DNA from: an uncultured Lachnospiraceae bacterium
GTDB lineage: Bacteria > Bacillota > Clostridia > Lachnospirales > Lachnospiraceae
Assembly (NCBI GenBank): GCA_910577115.1
Contig: CAJTMC010000022.1
Span: 1-63,064, forward strand
DNA length: 63,064 nucleotides
Direction of reading: 5' to 3'
Shown here: positions 40,352 through 47,571 of the stretch, piece by piece
How the letters are laid out: each line of letters opens with the position of its first letter
How positions within the stretch are numbered: position 1 is the stretch's first letter
Program-made: the position numbers and the translations under genes
The notes under the pieces: generated by a model
What the model was told of the DNA's origin: nothing
Database searches by the model: none
Seen by the model: the letters and a program-made list of their open reading frames with translations, nothing else

Positions 40352-40891
40352 TTGAAAAAGAAATATTATACCATTCAATATCCTTTTGAAAAGTCGGTTT
40401 TTGATCAGAAATTTATTGCAAGGACTATTCCGTTTCAGATTATGGCGCGGATAAACCTGTCTTATGACAGTAAGATAATGAATGGCAGGATATTTTTTGG
40501 AGAGCTGGTGAATGACCGGTTTCAAATATATACTTGTCCTGATATGTTCGATGCAGCTTTAACGCCTTGGCTGTTAATCCAAAGAATGTCTGCTTTATTT
40601 TCTTTTTCCCGTATTTACGGAATCGTTCATGAGAGCGATGGGCAGTTAGTAGTTGAATGTACAACTGATAAAATGGAATTAGCTAAGTTAATAGCAGTAC
40701 TTGCGGTTTTTATGTCGACTGTAACTGTTCTGGGTTGTGGTATAGGTTTCGGTATTGAAGGATTTGACTTTGGAAAATTGTTGGCGTTAATTATGGTTCC
40801 ATTTATGGCTATACCTTCTTTTTTTGCGTTGCGGCATCATCAAGGTGAAGAGGATGCTTTGATTAAATTTATGGAGGATTTAGAAAATTGA
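40352..40891 (+). CDS. membrane protein of unknown function
   Basis: I do not recognise this 179-residue protein. About 110 soluble residues are followed by two membrane segments (about residues 114-134 and 139-157) and a short acidic tail. The preferred start is TTG 40352, 6 nt after TTTTGGAGG. ATG 40313 in the same frame lies in a terminator stem and has no ribosome binding site. It lies alone between the hairpin and an oxidoreductase gene, with no clue to its role. Confidence 0.7.
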   Translation: MKKKYYTIQYPFEKSVFDQKFIARTIPFQIMARINLSYDSKIMNGRIFFGELVNDRFQIYTCPDMFDAALTPWLLIQRMSALFSFSRIYGIVHESDGQLVVECTTDKMELAKLIAVLAVFMSTVTVLGCGIGFGIEGFDFGKLLALIMVPFMAIPSFFALRHHQGEEDALIKFMEDLEN

Positions 40892-40995
40892 AGTAAAAGT
40901 GTCATATCAGGCAGAAGACACGGGCGAAAAATATGGCTAAAGTATAGTGGATTTTCGTATCTATATAAAATATGGATTAAAGGAGGATGTCATTG

Positions 40996-41979
40996 ATGAA
41001 ATGGGGAATTTTAGCGACAGGAAGGATTGCAAAGAAATTTGCCGAAACAATCCTTCAGATGGAAGAAGAGGGGGAAATGCTGGCAGCAGTCGGCTCAAGG
41101 CAGTTGGAGAGTGCAAAGGCTTTTGCGGATGCGTATCATATTGACAATTATTACGGTTCTTATGAGCAGCTTGCAAGCGATCCCGATGTTGAGGCAATTT
41201 ATGTTGCGACGCCAAACAGTATGCATTATGAAAATTGCAAGCTGTGCCTTTTGCATGGAAAACATGTGTTATGCGAAAAGCCGTTTACGATTACGGTAAG
41301 TCAGGCAAAAGAATTGTATGATTTGGCAGCCGAAAAAGGTCTGTTTATTATGGAGGCATTTTGGATTTGGTTTTTGCCGCTTTATGGAAAGCTGAGAGAG
41401 ATTTTGAAAGAAGGCATAATCGGAGAAATCCGGCAGATAAAATGTGAATATGGTTTTGTGGCGGAGGGCGCAAGGAAGGAGAGAAAGTTCAAGTCTGAGC
41501 TTGGGGGAGGCGCACTGCTCGATATCGGTATTTATAATTTGGGATTTTTATATTTACTCAAACAGGAATTGCCAAAAAGCTTTACGTCAAAGGTTCATAT
41601 GAATGAATATGGAACGGATGATTACAGTGACATTGAACTGGTTTATTCCGATGGCTGTGTTGCACAATCCATACAGACAATTGGAAAAGAACTGGAACGC
41701 AATGCGACGATTATCGGGACGAAGGGAACGATTTTTCTAAACGATTTTCAGCATGCGGAGCGTATGACTGTTTGTTTGGAGCATCAGAAGGAAATCGTAA
41801 TGGAGTTTCCGGAGGATATCAATGGATTTGAGTATGAAATTCGGGAAGCTTCCAAATGCGCGCGCGAGGGGAAGACTTCCAACGATTATTATACACCAAA
41901 AGACAGCATTGCGATTGCCCAATTATTGTATGATATTCGGACTAGCTGGGGAATGCGGTTTGAAGGGGAAGAGTGTTAG
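40996..41979 (+). CDS. Gfo/Idh/MocA-family oxidoreductase
   Basis: The 327-residue NAD(P)-dependent dehydrogenase has an N-terminal Rossmann fold (WGILATGRIAKKFAETI, residues 2-18) and the family signature HVLCEKPFTIT (about 93-103), with the E-K-P sugar-binding site. The C-terminal domain contains GGGALLDIGIYNLGF (about 170-184). Members oxidise or reduce hydroxyls of sugars, inositols or trans-dihydrodiols. ATG 40996 is 9 nt after AAAGGAGG, while the ATG at 40987 abuts the ribosome binding site. The next gene, kptA, starts 15 nt downstream and may be cotranscribed. Confidence 0.9.
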   Translation: MKWGILATGRIAKKFAETILQMEEEGEMLAAVGSRQLESAKAFADAYHIDNYYGSYEQLASDPDVEAIYVATPNSMHYENCKLCLLHGKHVLCEKPFTITVSQAKELYDLAAEKGLFIMEAFWIWFLPLYGKLREILKEGIIGEIRQIKCEYGFVAEGARKERKFKSELGGGALLDIGIYNLGFLYLLKQELPKSFTSKVHMNEYGTDDYSDIELVYSDGCVAQSIQTIGKELERNATIIGTKGTIFLNDFQHAERMTVCLEHQKEIVMEFPEDINGFEYEIREASKCAREGKTSNDYYTPKDSIAIAQLLYDIRTSWGMRFEGEEC

Positions 41980-41994
41980 AAAGGAAGGGATAGG

Positions 41995-42528
41995 ATGCAT
42001 TTCAAAGATATAAGCAAATTTTTAAGCCTTATTTTACGCCACAAGCCGGAGACCATTGGCATTTGTCTTGATGAACATGGCTGGGCAAATGTGGATGAGC
42101 TGATTGCAGGGATAGCAAAGAGCCATACATTTAACATGGATATTTTGGAAGAAATTGTCCGCACAGATGAGAAACAAAGGTATTCCTTTAATGAAGACAG
42201 GACGCTGATTCGTGCCAATCAGGGACATTCCGTTCCGGTTGATTTGGAGCTTGAAGCGCTAGAACCGCCCAAAGAATTATGGCATGGAACCGGAGAAAAG
42301 TATGTGTCTTCCATTGATGTGCAGGGACTGATTGCAAAGAGCAGGCTTTATGTGCATTTGTCGGGGGACAAGGAAACCGCAGGAAAAGTAGGGGCGCGAC
42401 ATGGAAAGCCTGTGTTGTATATAGTAAAAAGCGGGCAGATGTATCGAGAGGGATATAAATTTTACCGTTCTGTAAACGGTGTGTGGCTTACAAAGGAAGT
42501 TCCTGTGGACTATCTGAAAAAAGTGTAG
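41995..42528 (+). CDS. kptA: RNA 2'-phosphotransferase KptA/Tpt1
   Basis: The 177-residue protein is full length for the Tpt1/KptA family, which transfers an internal 2'-phosphate of RNA to NAD+. The N-terminal block ISKFLSLILRHKPETIGICL, with the catalytic R-H, and the C-terminal NAD-binding parts LWHGTGEKY and LYVHLSGDKE are present. In yeast this finishes tRNA splicing. Bacteria lack that pathway, so the natural bacterial substrate is unknown, and NAD-dependent RNA or small-molecule chemistry has been proposed. It follows the oxidoreductase gene by 15 nt. Confidence 0.93.
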   Translation: MHFKDISKFLSLILRHKPETIGICLDEHGWANVDELIAGIAKSHTFNMDILEEIVRTDEKQRYSFNEDRTLIRANQGHSVPVDLELEALEPPKELWHGTGEKYVSSIDVQGLIAKSRLYVHLSGDKETAGKVGARHGKPVLYIVKSGQMYREGYKFYRSVNGVWLTKEVPVDYLKKV

Positions 42529-42559
42529 TGAAAAATTCGTGTAAAATAGTAAATTTGGC

Positions 42560-42588
42560 TTGACTTTTATATCTTACAATTGTAATCT
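42560..42588 (+). promoter_or_regulatory. promoter of the BlaI-regulated lipoprotein gene
   Basis: TTGACT (42560-42565) and TAATCT (42583-42588) are 17 bp apart. The first Bla/Mec-type dyad, 42574-42585, overlaps the -10 box. Confidence 0.65.
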
Positions 42589-42644
42589 TAAAGAAACGAA
42601 GGTTACAATTGTAATTTTTTTGCTTTCGTATCTTACAAATGTAA
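42574..42644. promoter_or_regulatory. three BlaI/MecI-type operators
   Basis: TTACAATTGTAA occurs at 42574-42585 and 42603-42614, and TTACAAATGTAA at 42633-42644. Their centres are 29 and 30 bp apart, about three helical turns. The third is identical to the operator in front of blaI at 49766-49777 (read on the minus strand). BlaI/MecI dimers bind TACA-n2-TGTA dyads. Confidence 0.85.
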
Positions 42645-42672
42645 TATCTTAGAAGAGTAAGGAGAAATCAGT

Positions 42673-44970
42673 ATGCTGAGGAAAAAGGCAGACAAAAAAT
42701 GGAAAATCGGGTTAATTGCCATTGGCAGTATATTATTGTTTCACATTTCGGGATGTAGCAATACACTCCAAACGAAAACACAGACCGCTGGAAGCGAAGC
42801 TCCGGCACAGCTTCCTCTGCCAAAAGAACAGGAGAAAACAGAAGAGATTATAGAAATCTGTTTTGACCTGTATGAAAAAGCCGCAGAAGAAAATAAAGCG
42901 ACGGATTTGGAGATGATGCGCAGTATCGTAGAACGCTTTGGAGAAAACGGGTATCCGGCTGTTGACAGTAAAAATCAAATTGACATGACAAATGCGCAGC
43001 AGGTAATTGAATTTTGCGAAGCGGTAGACACAAAAAGCGGGGCAAAGCTGTCAATTATAGAGGTCGCGTACTGGGGCGGGTTTGTGAAATATGATTTGGA
43101 AACGACAGAAGGAATTGTAAATGTTACCAGAAGCTGCTATCAATATCAATACGGGAGCATGAAAAAAGTATTTACAGGCAGCTATCGCGCGGAACGCTGG
43201 CAGTATACAGAGGACGGTTATCTCATGTTTTCGGGAAATTATTTTTCGGAAGATACGTATGTATTGACATTAAGCGAAGCCGAAGAACATACGGCGTTTC
43301 GGGTGCTGCCGCTGGATGAAACATGCAGGGCATTCAACCGGCAGTATCTGCTGCCAATCGGATATGAGCGCAATAACATGTTTTTAACCGATTGGCGTGA
43401 GGAGGATTTTGGAGAACTGAATTTCTATGACTTGTATGACCTTCTTTATCCGAACGTGAAAATGCAGCCGTTTCCTTATACTGCCAATGACAATCCAAGC
43501 ATTGGCGCTGTTTATCAGATACCAAAGGACGAATTTGAATGTGTTATCATGCCATATTTTAAGATTGACAGCGAAACATTGCAGTCCAAAACAGTCTACG
43601 ACACAGAGAAAGCGACCTATGAATACAGGCCGAGAGGTTTTTACGACACAGAATATCCCGACTATCCGTATCCGGAGGTGATAAGCTACACAGAAAACGA
43701 GGACAAAACCATAACACTTACAACGCATGTGGTATTTCCTTATGCAGGGAATTCGAAGGTGTATGCGCACGAGGTAGTAGTACGGCCTTTGGAGAATGAA
43801 AGTGTTCAGTATGTGTCAAACAAAATTTTGCCTTCTGAAAATAACAATGCGCAAACATGGTACACGCCCCGCCTGACGCAGGAGGAATGGAAAGCGCTAT
43901 ATGAAAATACGGAACCTTCCTTGTCGCTCTTTCTACAGGTGGAGGAGAGTCTTTTTACAGAAGCGGAAAAAGAGGAGCTGCAAAATTTGGCTTTACAGGC
44001 GGCAGAGCAGGTGCGGGAAGTGTATCGGAATATAGAAATTGCAGAAGGCTCAGCATTTGAATCCAATATCAGAAATTTTACGGATGAGCAGAGAAAAGAG
44101 GTGGTATCCCTTCTTGGAAAAGCAGGATATGTAAGCATCGCGGAAGACTGCAATATGGAAAACCCGCAGGTGATTGACGCCTTTTATGCCGCATATCTGG
44201 AGAAACGCGACGCCATGTTTACAATATTTGATGTAAATCGTGATGGCCTGATTGGTGTTATTACCTTGATGTATCGGGAGGGGCAGCTGCAAACCTTTTA
44301 CATTGGAATCGGGTGGCAGGAAGGAGGCGTGCCGAAATTAAGAGACACTTTGCTCAGTGATGTGGAAGAAATCAAGTTGACGGAAAAAGGGTATTTTATT
44401 TATGCGTATAAAGATGTTTTGGCACATACGGCAACGCGCCAGTATTGGCGGACAAGACCGCTCTCGGATGAATGCCGGAGGATGACAAAAAAATACATTT
44501 CAGGATTAAGTTATGTAAACTACAATATGCTCGTAACAAATTGGAACAGCAGCAATGTGGAAGAAATTTTAATGCCCTGTATGTTTGAGGATATTTACCG
44601 CATTTATACAGGAAGCAATTTTCAATTGAAGGGCGATGATATCCCTGCGCAATTATATGAGCAAATCATGACCAACTATTTTCCGGTATCTCAGGAACGG
44701 TTGAGAGCATGCTGCGGATATGACGAGAGCAGTGACAGCTATCCCTATGAAATGATATCTGCAAGTCCATATGCGCCGTTTGGGGAAGTTGTCGATTTTA
44801 CAAAGAACAGCGATGGAACGATTACGCTGATTGTGGACGGCGTATGGCCCGACTACAATTCCGACTGTGCTTTTACAAACAAAATCGTTGTGCAGCCTTT
44901 TTTGGACGGGACATTTCGGTATTTGTCCAATAATATAGAAGAAAAGGAGCTTGCAATCCCATTCTCTTAA
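42673..44970 (+). CDS. large lipoprotein with two related domains, BlaI-controlled
   Basis: I do not recognise this 765-residue family. The signal peptide ends in the lipobox HISGC near residue 27, so it is anchored outside the membrane. The rest consists of two diverged copies of a domain of about 350 residues. PLDETCRAFNRQYLLPIGYERNNMF in copy 1 corresponds to PLSDECRRMTKKYISGLSYVNYNML in copy 2, and both end alike (VRPLENESVQYVSNKI and VQPFLDGTFRYLSNNI). Three BlaI-type operators precede it, so it should be made when the BlaR1 sensor meets a beta-lactam. No penicillin-binding motifs (SxxK, KTG) are evident, so a direct beta-lactamase role is unlikely. Confidence 0.75.
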   Translation: MLRKKADKKWKIGLIAIGSILLFHISGCSNTLQTKTQTAGSEAPAQLPLPKEQEKTEEIIEICFDLYEKAAEENKATDLEMMRSIVERFGENGYPAVDSKNQIDMTNAQQVIEFCEAVDTKSGAKLSIIEVAYWGGFVKYDLETTEGIVNVTRSCYQYQYGSMKKVFTGSYRAERWQYTEDGYLMFSGNYFSEDTYVLTLSEAEEHTAFRVLPLDETCRAFNRQYLLPIGYERNNMFLTDWREEDFGELNFYDLYDLLYPNVKMQPFPYTANDNPSIGAVYQIPKDEFECVIMPYFKIDSETLQSKTVYDTEKATYEYRPRGFYDTEYPDYPYPEVISYTENEDKTITLTTHVVFPYAGNSKVYAHEVVVRPLENESVQYVSNKILPSENNNAQTWYTPRLTQEEWKALYENTEPSLSLFLQVEESLFTEAEKEELQNLALQAAEQVREVYRNIEIAEGSAFESNIRNFTDEQRKEVVSLLGKAGYVSIAEDCNMENPQVIDAFYAAYLEKRDAMFTIFDVNRDGLIGVITLMYREGQLQTFYIGIGWQEGGVPKLRDTLLSDVEEIKLTEKGYFIYAYKDVLAHTATRQYWRTRPLSDECRRMTKKYISGLSYVNYNMLVTNWNSSNVEEILMPCMFEDIYRIYTGSNFQLKGDDIPAQLYEQIMTNYFPVSQERLRACCGYDESSDSYPYEMISASPYAPFGEVVDFTKNSDGTITLIVDGVWPDYNSDCAFTNKIVVQPFLDGTFRYLSNNIEEKELAIPFS

Positions 44971-44973
44971 CCA

Positions 44974-45129
44974 TCAAAAAACAATTTCGGAAATTTGACG
45001 GATGCATCTTGGCTTGTCTATATCTTCGATTGTGTATACAAAAATCCTTTGCTGCGCCTGTGTTTTTTGACGCACACCCTCGAAGACATATTCTATGCAA
45101 TCTGCATCCGTTATTTTTCTGCTACTCAT
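44974..45129 (-). CDS. 51-residue protein of unknown function
   Basis: This small gene encodes a 51-residue hydrophilic protein beginning MSSRKITDADCIEYVFEGVR. Its ATG overlaps the end of the preceding 60-residue gene by 8 nt, which implies translational coupling. It contains two Cys. Position, two small genes divergent from an AgrC/AgrA-type pair, suggests a regulated partner or a signalling accessory, but nothing in the sequence identifies it as an AgrD-type peptide. Confidence 0.55.
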   Translation of the reverse strand: MSSRKITDADCIEYVFEGVRQKTQAQQRIFVYTIEDIDKPRCIRQISEIVF

Positions 45130-45304
45130 TATTTTTTTCGTTCCTGATCAACCCCTGATAGAGAAACATCGCACAAATTGCTGACATTGTACCTGTCGTT
45201 ACTTGATTTAACTGAATGCCCTTCATATTGCAGAATACGTGGATTACCAGTGAAACAATCAGCACTACTGCCGTTACAGCGGCTCCTTTTAAAAAATGTT
45301 TCAT
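45122..45304 (-). CDS. 60-residue single-span membrane protein
   Basis: ATG 45304 follows GGAAGGAG and opens a 60-codon gene. Residues 7-27 (GAAVTAVVLIVSLVIHVFCN) form one membrane span, followed by an amphipathic stretch and the charged end RNEKNNE. It is upstream of and overlaps the 51-residue gene. A promoter-like TTGAGA...TATACT and a 14-bp palindrome lie between it and the divergent sensor kinase gene. Function unknown; it could be a sensor partner, an immunity protein or a peptide precursor. Confidence 0.6.
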   Translation of the reverse strand: MKHFLKGAAVTAVVLIVSLVIHVFCNMKGIQLNQVTTGTMSAICAMFLYQGLIRNEKNNE

Positions 45305-45325
45305 AATTTCATATCTCCTTCCAAA

Positions 45326-45339
45326 ACAAATATATTTGT
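45326..45339. promoter_or_regulatory. 14-bp palindrome upstream of the small genes
   Basis: ACAAATATATTTGT is a perfect palindrome between the putative minus-strand -10 box (45348-45353) and the ribosome binding site of the 60-residue gene. It is a candidate operator. Confidence 0.5.
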
Positions 45340-45403
45340 CGCAGAATAGTATACCAAAGGAAACAACCATTTTCTCAAAACAGTCATAAAATGCCAAAAT
45401 TCG

Positions 45404-45445
45404 TGAATAAGTGCGTTTTTCCCCTGCAAAGTGTGCACTTATTCA
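45404..45445. promoter_or_regulatory. inverted repeat upstream of the kinase promoter
   Basis: TGAATAAGTGC (45404-45414) and GCACTTATTCA (45435-45445) are 20 bp apart. Centre-to-centre spacing is 31 bp, about three helical turns, and they lie just upstream of the -35 box at 45466. This is compatible with binding of a dimeric LytTR regulator. Confidence 0.55.
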
Positions 45446-45465
45446 TCATTTTCGCAGAGCAACGC

Positions 45466-45494
45466 TTGATACAAAGAATCACATACAGTATAAT
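45466..45494 (+). promoter_or_regulatory. promoter of the AgrC/AgrA-type pair
   Basis: TTGATA (45466-45471) and TATAAT (45489-45494) are separated by 17 bp, 36 nt before the preferred start at 45531. Confidence 0.75.
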
Positions 45495-45530
45495 CAAGAA
45501 AGTAAACCTCGAAAGGACGAATATATTAAA

Positions 45531-46826
45531 ATGCTACTGTCTTTTTTTCAGCTTTCTCTTGCCATTCGTAATGTGTGGCCTAAGCGCATGAGCCTAAAAG
45601 CGTTTATCATACTTTATCTACTGCTGTTGCTTGCCGGAATGCCTGTAACGCTCCTGTCCTGTATACCATATGGTCTGTTCGGTATTCTGGTGGCAGCTTG
45701 TATTTATGGACTGGTTACCTATCGGGATACCGCATCCCAAAATGTTTGTATGGGCATGATTGGATTTGTGCTTACCGTCGTGACAGATAATTTGCTGGCA
45801 AATCTTCTGAAAATGCCGATTTTGGTGCCTTTATCAAATCAGCAGTATTTTTCTTTTGCTGTCATTCTGATTCGCATTTTGCTGTTTTATTTTATTACGT
45901 TGTTTTGCGGCAGGCTGCTTAGAAAATTGTTACTTTCAGGCAAAGGTTTTTTACGCCTCCAGCAGACATGGTATTTGATTGATGCTGCATTGCTGCTCCT
46001 GATAACCATCTATCTGTTTGATAATCTGATTCCGGAACAAAATGGCTCTGTCGGCAGAATGATTTATAATAATGTCTTACATATTTCAGGGTATCTGCTT
46101 GTTATGCTTTTTTTGCTTTTGGCTATGCGCCGTTCTTATTTGGAACAAATACAGACAGAGGCAAAACAGAAAGCCTTGCAGGATTTACAGGACTACACAC
46201 ACAATTTGGAAGTCATGTATAACGGTCTGCGTTCCTTTAAGCATGATTACGTTAACATTTTGCTCTCTATAACCGGTTATATTGAAAATGGGGATATGGA
46301 CGAATTAAAGAAATTTTTTGAAGACAAAATCTTTCCGACGAAGAGTCTGATGGATCAGGGGGATTACAAGCTGAATCAACTTTGTAATATCGGTGTGTTG
46401 GAAATCAAGAGCCTGCTCTCCGCAAAAATGATTTACGCCCATGAGTCGGGGATTGATGTCACGATTGATATTCCCGATCGAGTGGACAGCTTTCTGATAG
46501 ACACCGTAGACCTTGCGAGAATACTGGGAATCTTTTTAGACAATGCGATTGAAGCCGCGCTGGAAACACAGCAGCCGCAAATAGGCTTAAATATTATTTC
46601 GAATAAGTCTGGTGTGTCAATTATCATAAGCAATCGCTTTCGGGATAACGGCGTGGCGCTGCATAGGTTGAAGCAAAAAGGCTTTAGTACAAAGGCCGGG
46701 CATCAGGGAATCGGAATTTCCAACGCTCAGAAAATCATCAGTTCTTATGAAAATGTGCTGCATGAAACAACAGTGCAATGCGGTTATTTCATACAACATA
46801 TGGAACTTACTGTCAAAAAGGAGTGA
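45531..46826 (+). CDS. AgrC-type sensor histidine kinase
   Basis: The 431-residue kinase has six or more N-terminal membrane segments (about residues 20-205), like peptide-sensing AgrC proteins. Residues RSFKHDYVNILLSI hold the phospho-acceptor His. The GHKL ATPase domain follows, with N-box LGIFLDNAIEAALET and G-box GHQGIGISNAQKII. The frame opens further upstream, but ATG 45531 follows AAAGGACG and matches the promoter. The LytTR regulator gene begins 6 nt after its stop. No agrB/agrD-like genes are adjacent; the divergent small genes may take their place. Confidence 0.88.
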   Translation: MLLSFFQLSLAIRNVWPKRMSLKAFIILYLLLLLAGMPVTLLSCIPYGLFGILVAACIYGLVTYRDTASQNVCMGMIGFVLTVVTDNLLANLLKMPILVPLSNQQYFSFAVILIRILLFYFITLFCGRLLRKLLLSGKGFLRLQQTWYLIDAALLLLITIYLFDNLIPEQNGSVGRMIYNNVLHISGYLLVMLFLLLAMRRSYLEQIQTEAKQKALQDLQDYTHNLEVMYNGLRSFKHDYVNILLSITGYIENGDMDELKKFFEDKIFPTKSLMDQGDYKLNQLCNIGVLEIKSLLSAKMIYAHESGIDVTIDIPDRVDSFLIDTVDLARILGIFLDNAIEAALETQQPQIGLNIISNKSGVSIIISNRFRDNGVALHRLKQKGFSTKAGHQGIGISNAQKIISSYENVLHETTVQCGYFIQHMELTVKKE

Positions 46827-46832
46827 CATAAT

Positions 46833-47552
46833 ATGCTGAACATCTTTGTGTGCGAAGATAATGCCGCACAGCGGCGAACTATTGTGCAAACCATTCAAAA
46901 TACTGTGCTGATGGATGAGCTGGATATGCAGCTTGTTTTAGATGCAGAAGATCCTTATGTGCTGCTGGAAAAGGTCAAGACCAGTCAGAACACTGGCATT
47001 TATTTCCTTGATATCGACTTAGGCAGCAGCATGAACGGAATGAAGCTGGCACAGCAAATCAGGTTGTTTGATCCTCGTGGGTTTATTATATTCATAACAG
47101 CGCATTCCGAGTTAAGCTACATGACCTTTCAGTATCGGGTGGAGGCAATGGACTTTGTATTAAAAGACAATCCTGCCGAAGCGAAAGTGAAAATCAGAGA
47201 ATGCCTGTTAAATGCAATGGAACGCTATACGCTTCAGACCAACAAGACACATAAGGTCTATACGATCCAAGCCGGCGGACGAAAAATCAGCGTAGATTAT
47301 GATGATATTTTCTTTTTTGAAACCTCCGGCAATATCCATAAAGTCATTCTCCACGCGAAAGACCGTCAAATTGAATTTTCCGGCACCATGAAAGAACTTA
47401 CAGGCACATTAGGCGGTAACTTTGTGCGCTGCCATCGGTCGTTTTTGGTAAACAAAAATAACATAAAAGAGGTAGACGCTAAAAACCGAATCATCTATTT
47501 TACAAACGGAGAAACCTGTCTGATGTCCACACGCATGATGAAAGGACTCTGA
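46833..47552 (+). CDS. AgrA/LytTR-type response regulator
   Basis: The 239-residue regulator has a receiver domain with the acidic cluster FVCEDN (residues 5-10), the phospho-acceptor Asp in FLDIDLG and the Lys in FVLKDNP. The C-terminal LytTR domain includes FFFETSGNIHKVILHA, FVRCHRSFLVNKNNI and MSTRMMKGL. This KxxxE-poor, RCHRSFLVN-containing form is that of AgrA. It probably binds the inverted repeat at 45404-45445. Start ATG after AAAAAGGAG, in an operon with the preceding kinase. Confidence 0.9.
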   Translation: MLNIFVCEDNAAQRRTIVQTIQNTVLMDELDMQLVLDAEDPYVLLEKVKTSQNTGIYFLDIDLGSSMNGMKLAQQIRLFDPRGFIIFITAHSELSYMTFQYRVEAMDFVLKDNPAEAKVKIRECLLNAMERYTLQTNKTHKVYTIQAGGRKISVDYDDIFFFETSGNIHKVILHAKDRQIEFSGTMKELTGTLGGNFVRCHRSFLVNKNNIKEVDAKNRIIYFTNGETCLMSTRMMKGL

Positions 47553-47571
47553 AAGTGGAACCAGCGTAATT

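Noticed and set aside
42673..44970. Lipoprotein as a beta-lactamase or penicillin-binding protein
   Set aside because: No SxxK, SxN or KTG motif was found in a sensible order; only its regulation points to beta-lactams.
45122..45304. 60-residue protein as an AgrD-type autoinducer precursor
   Set aside because: It lacks the amphipathic leader, the compact Cys-containing pentapeptide core and the acidic tail of AgrD, and no AgrB protease is present.
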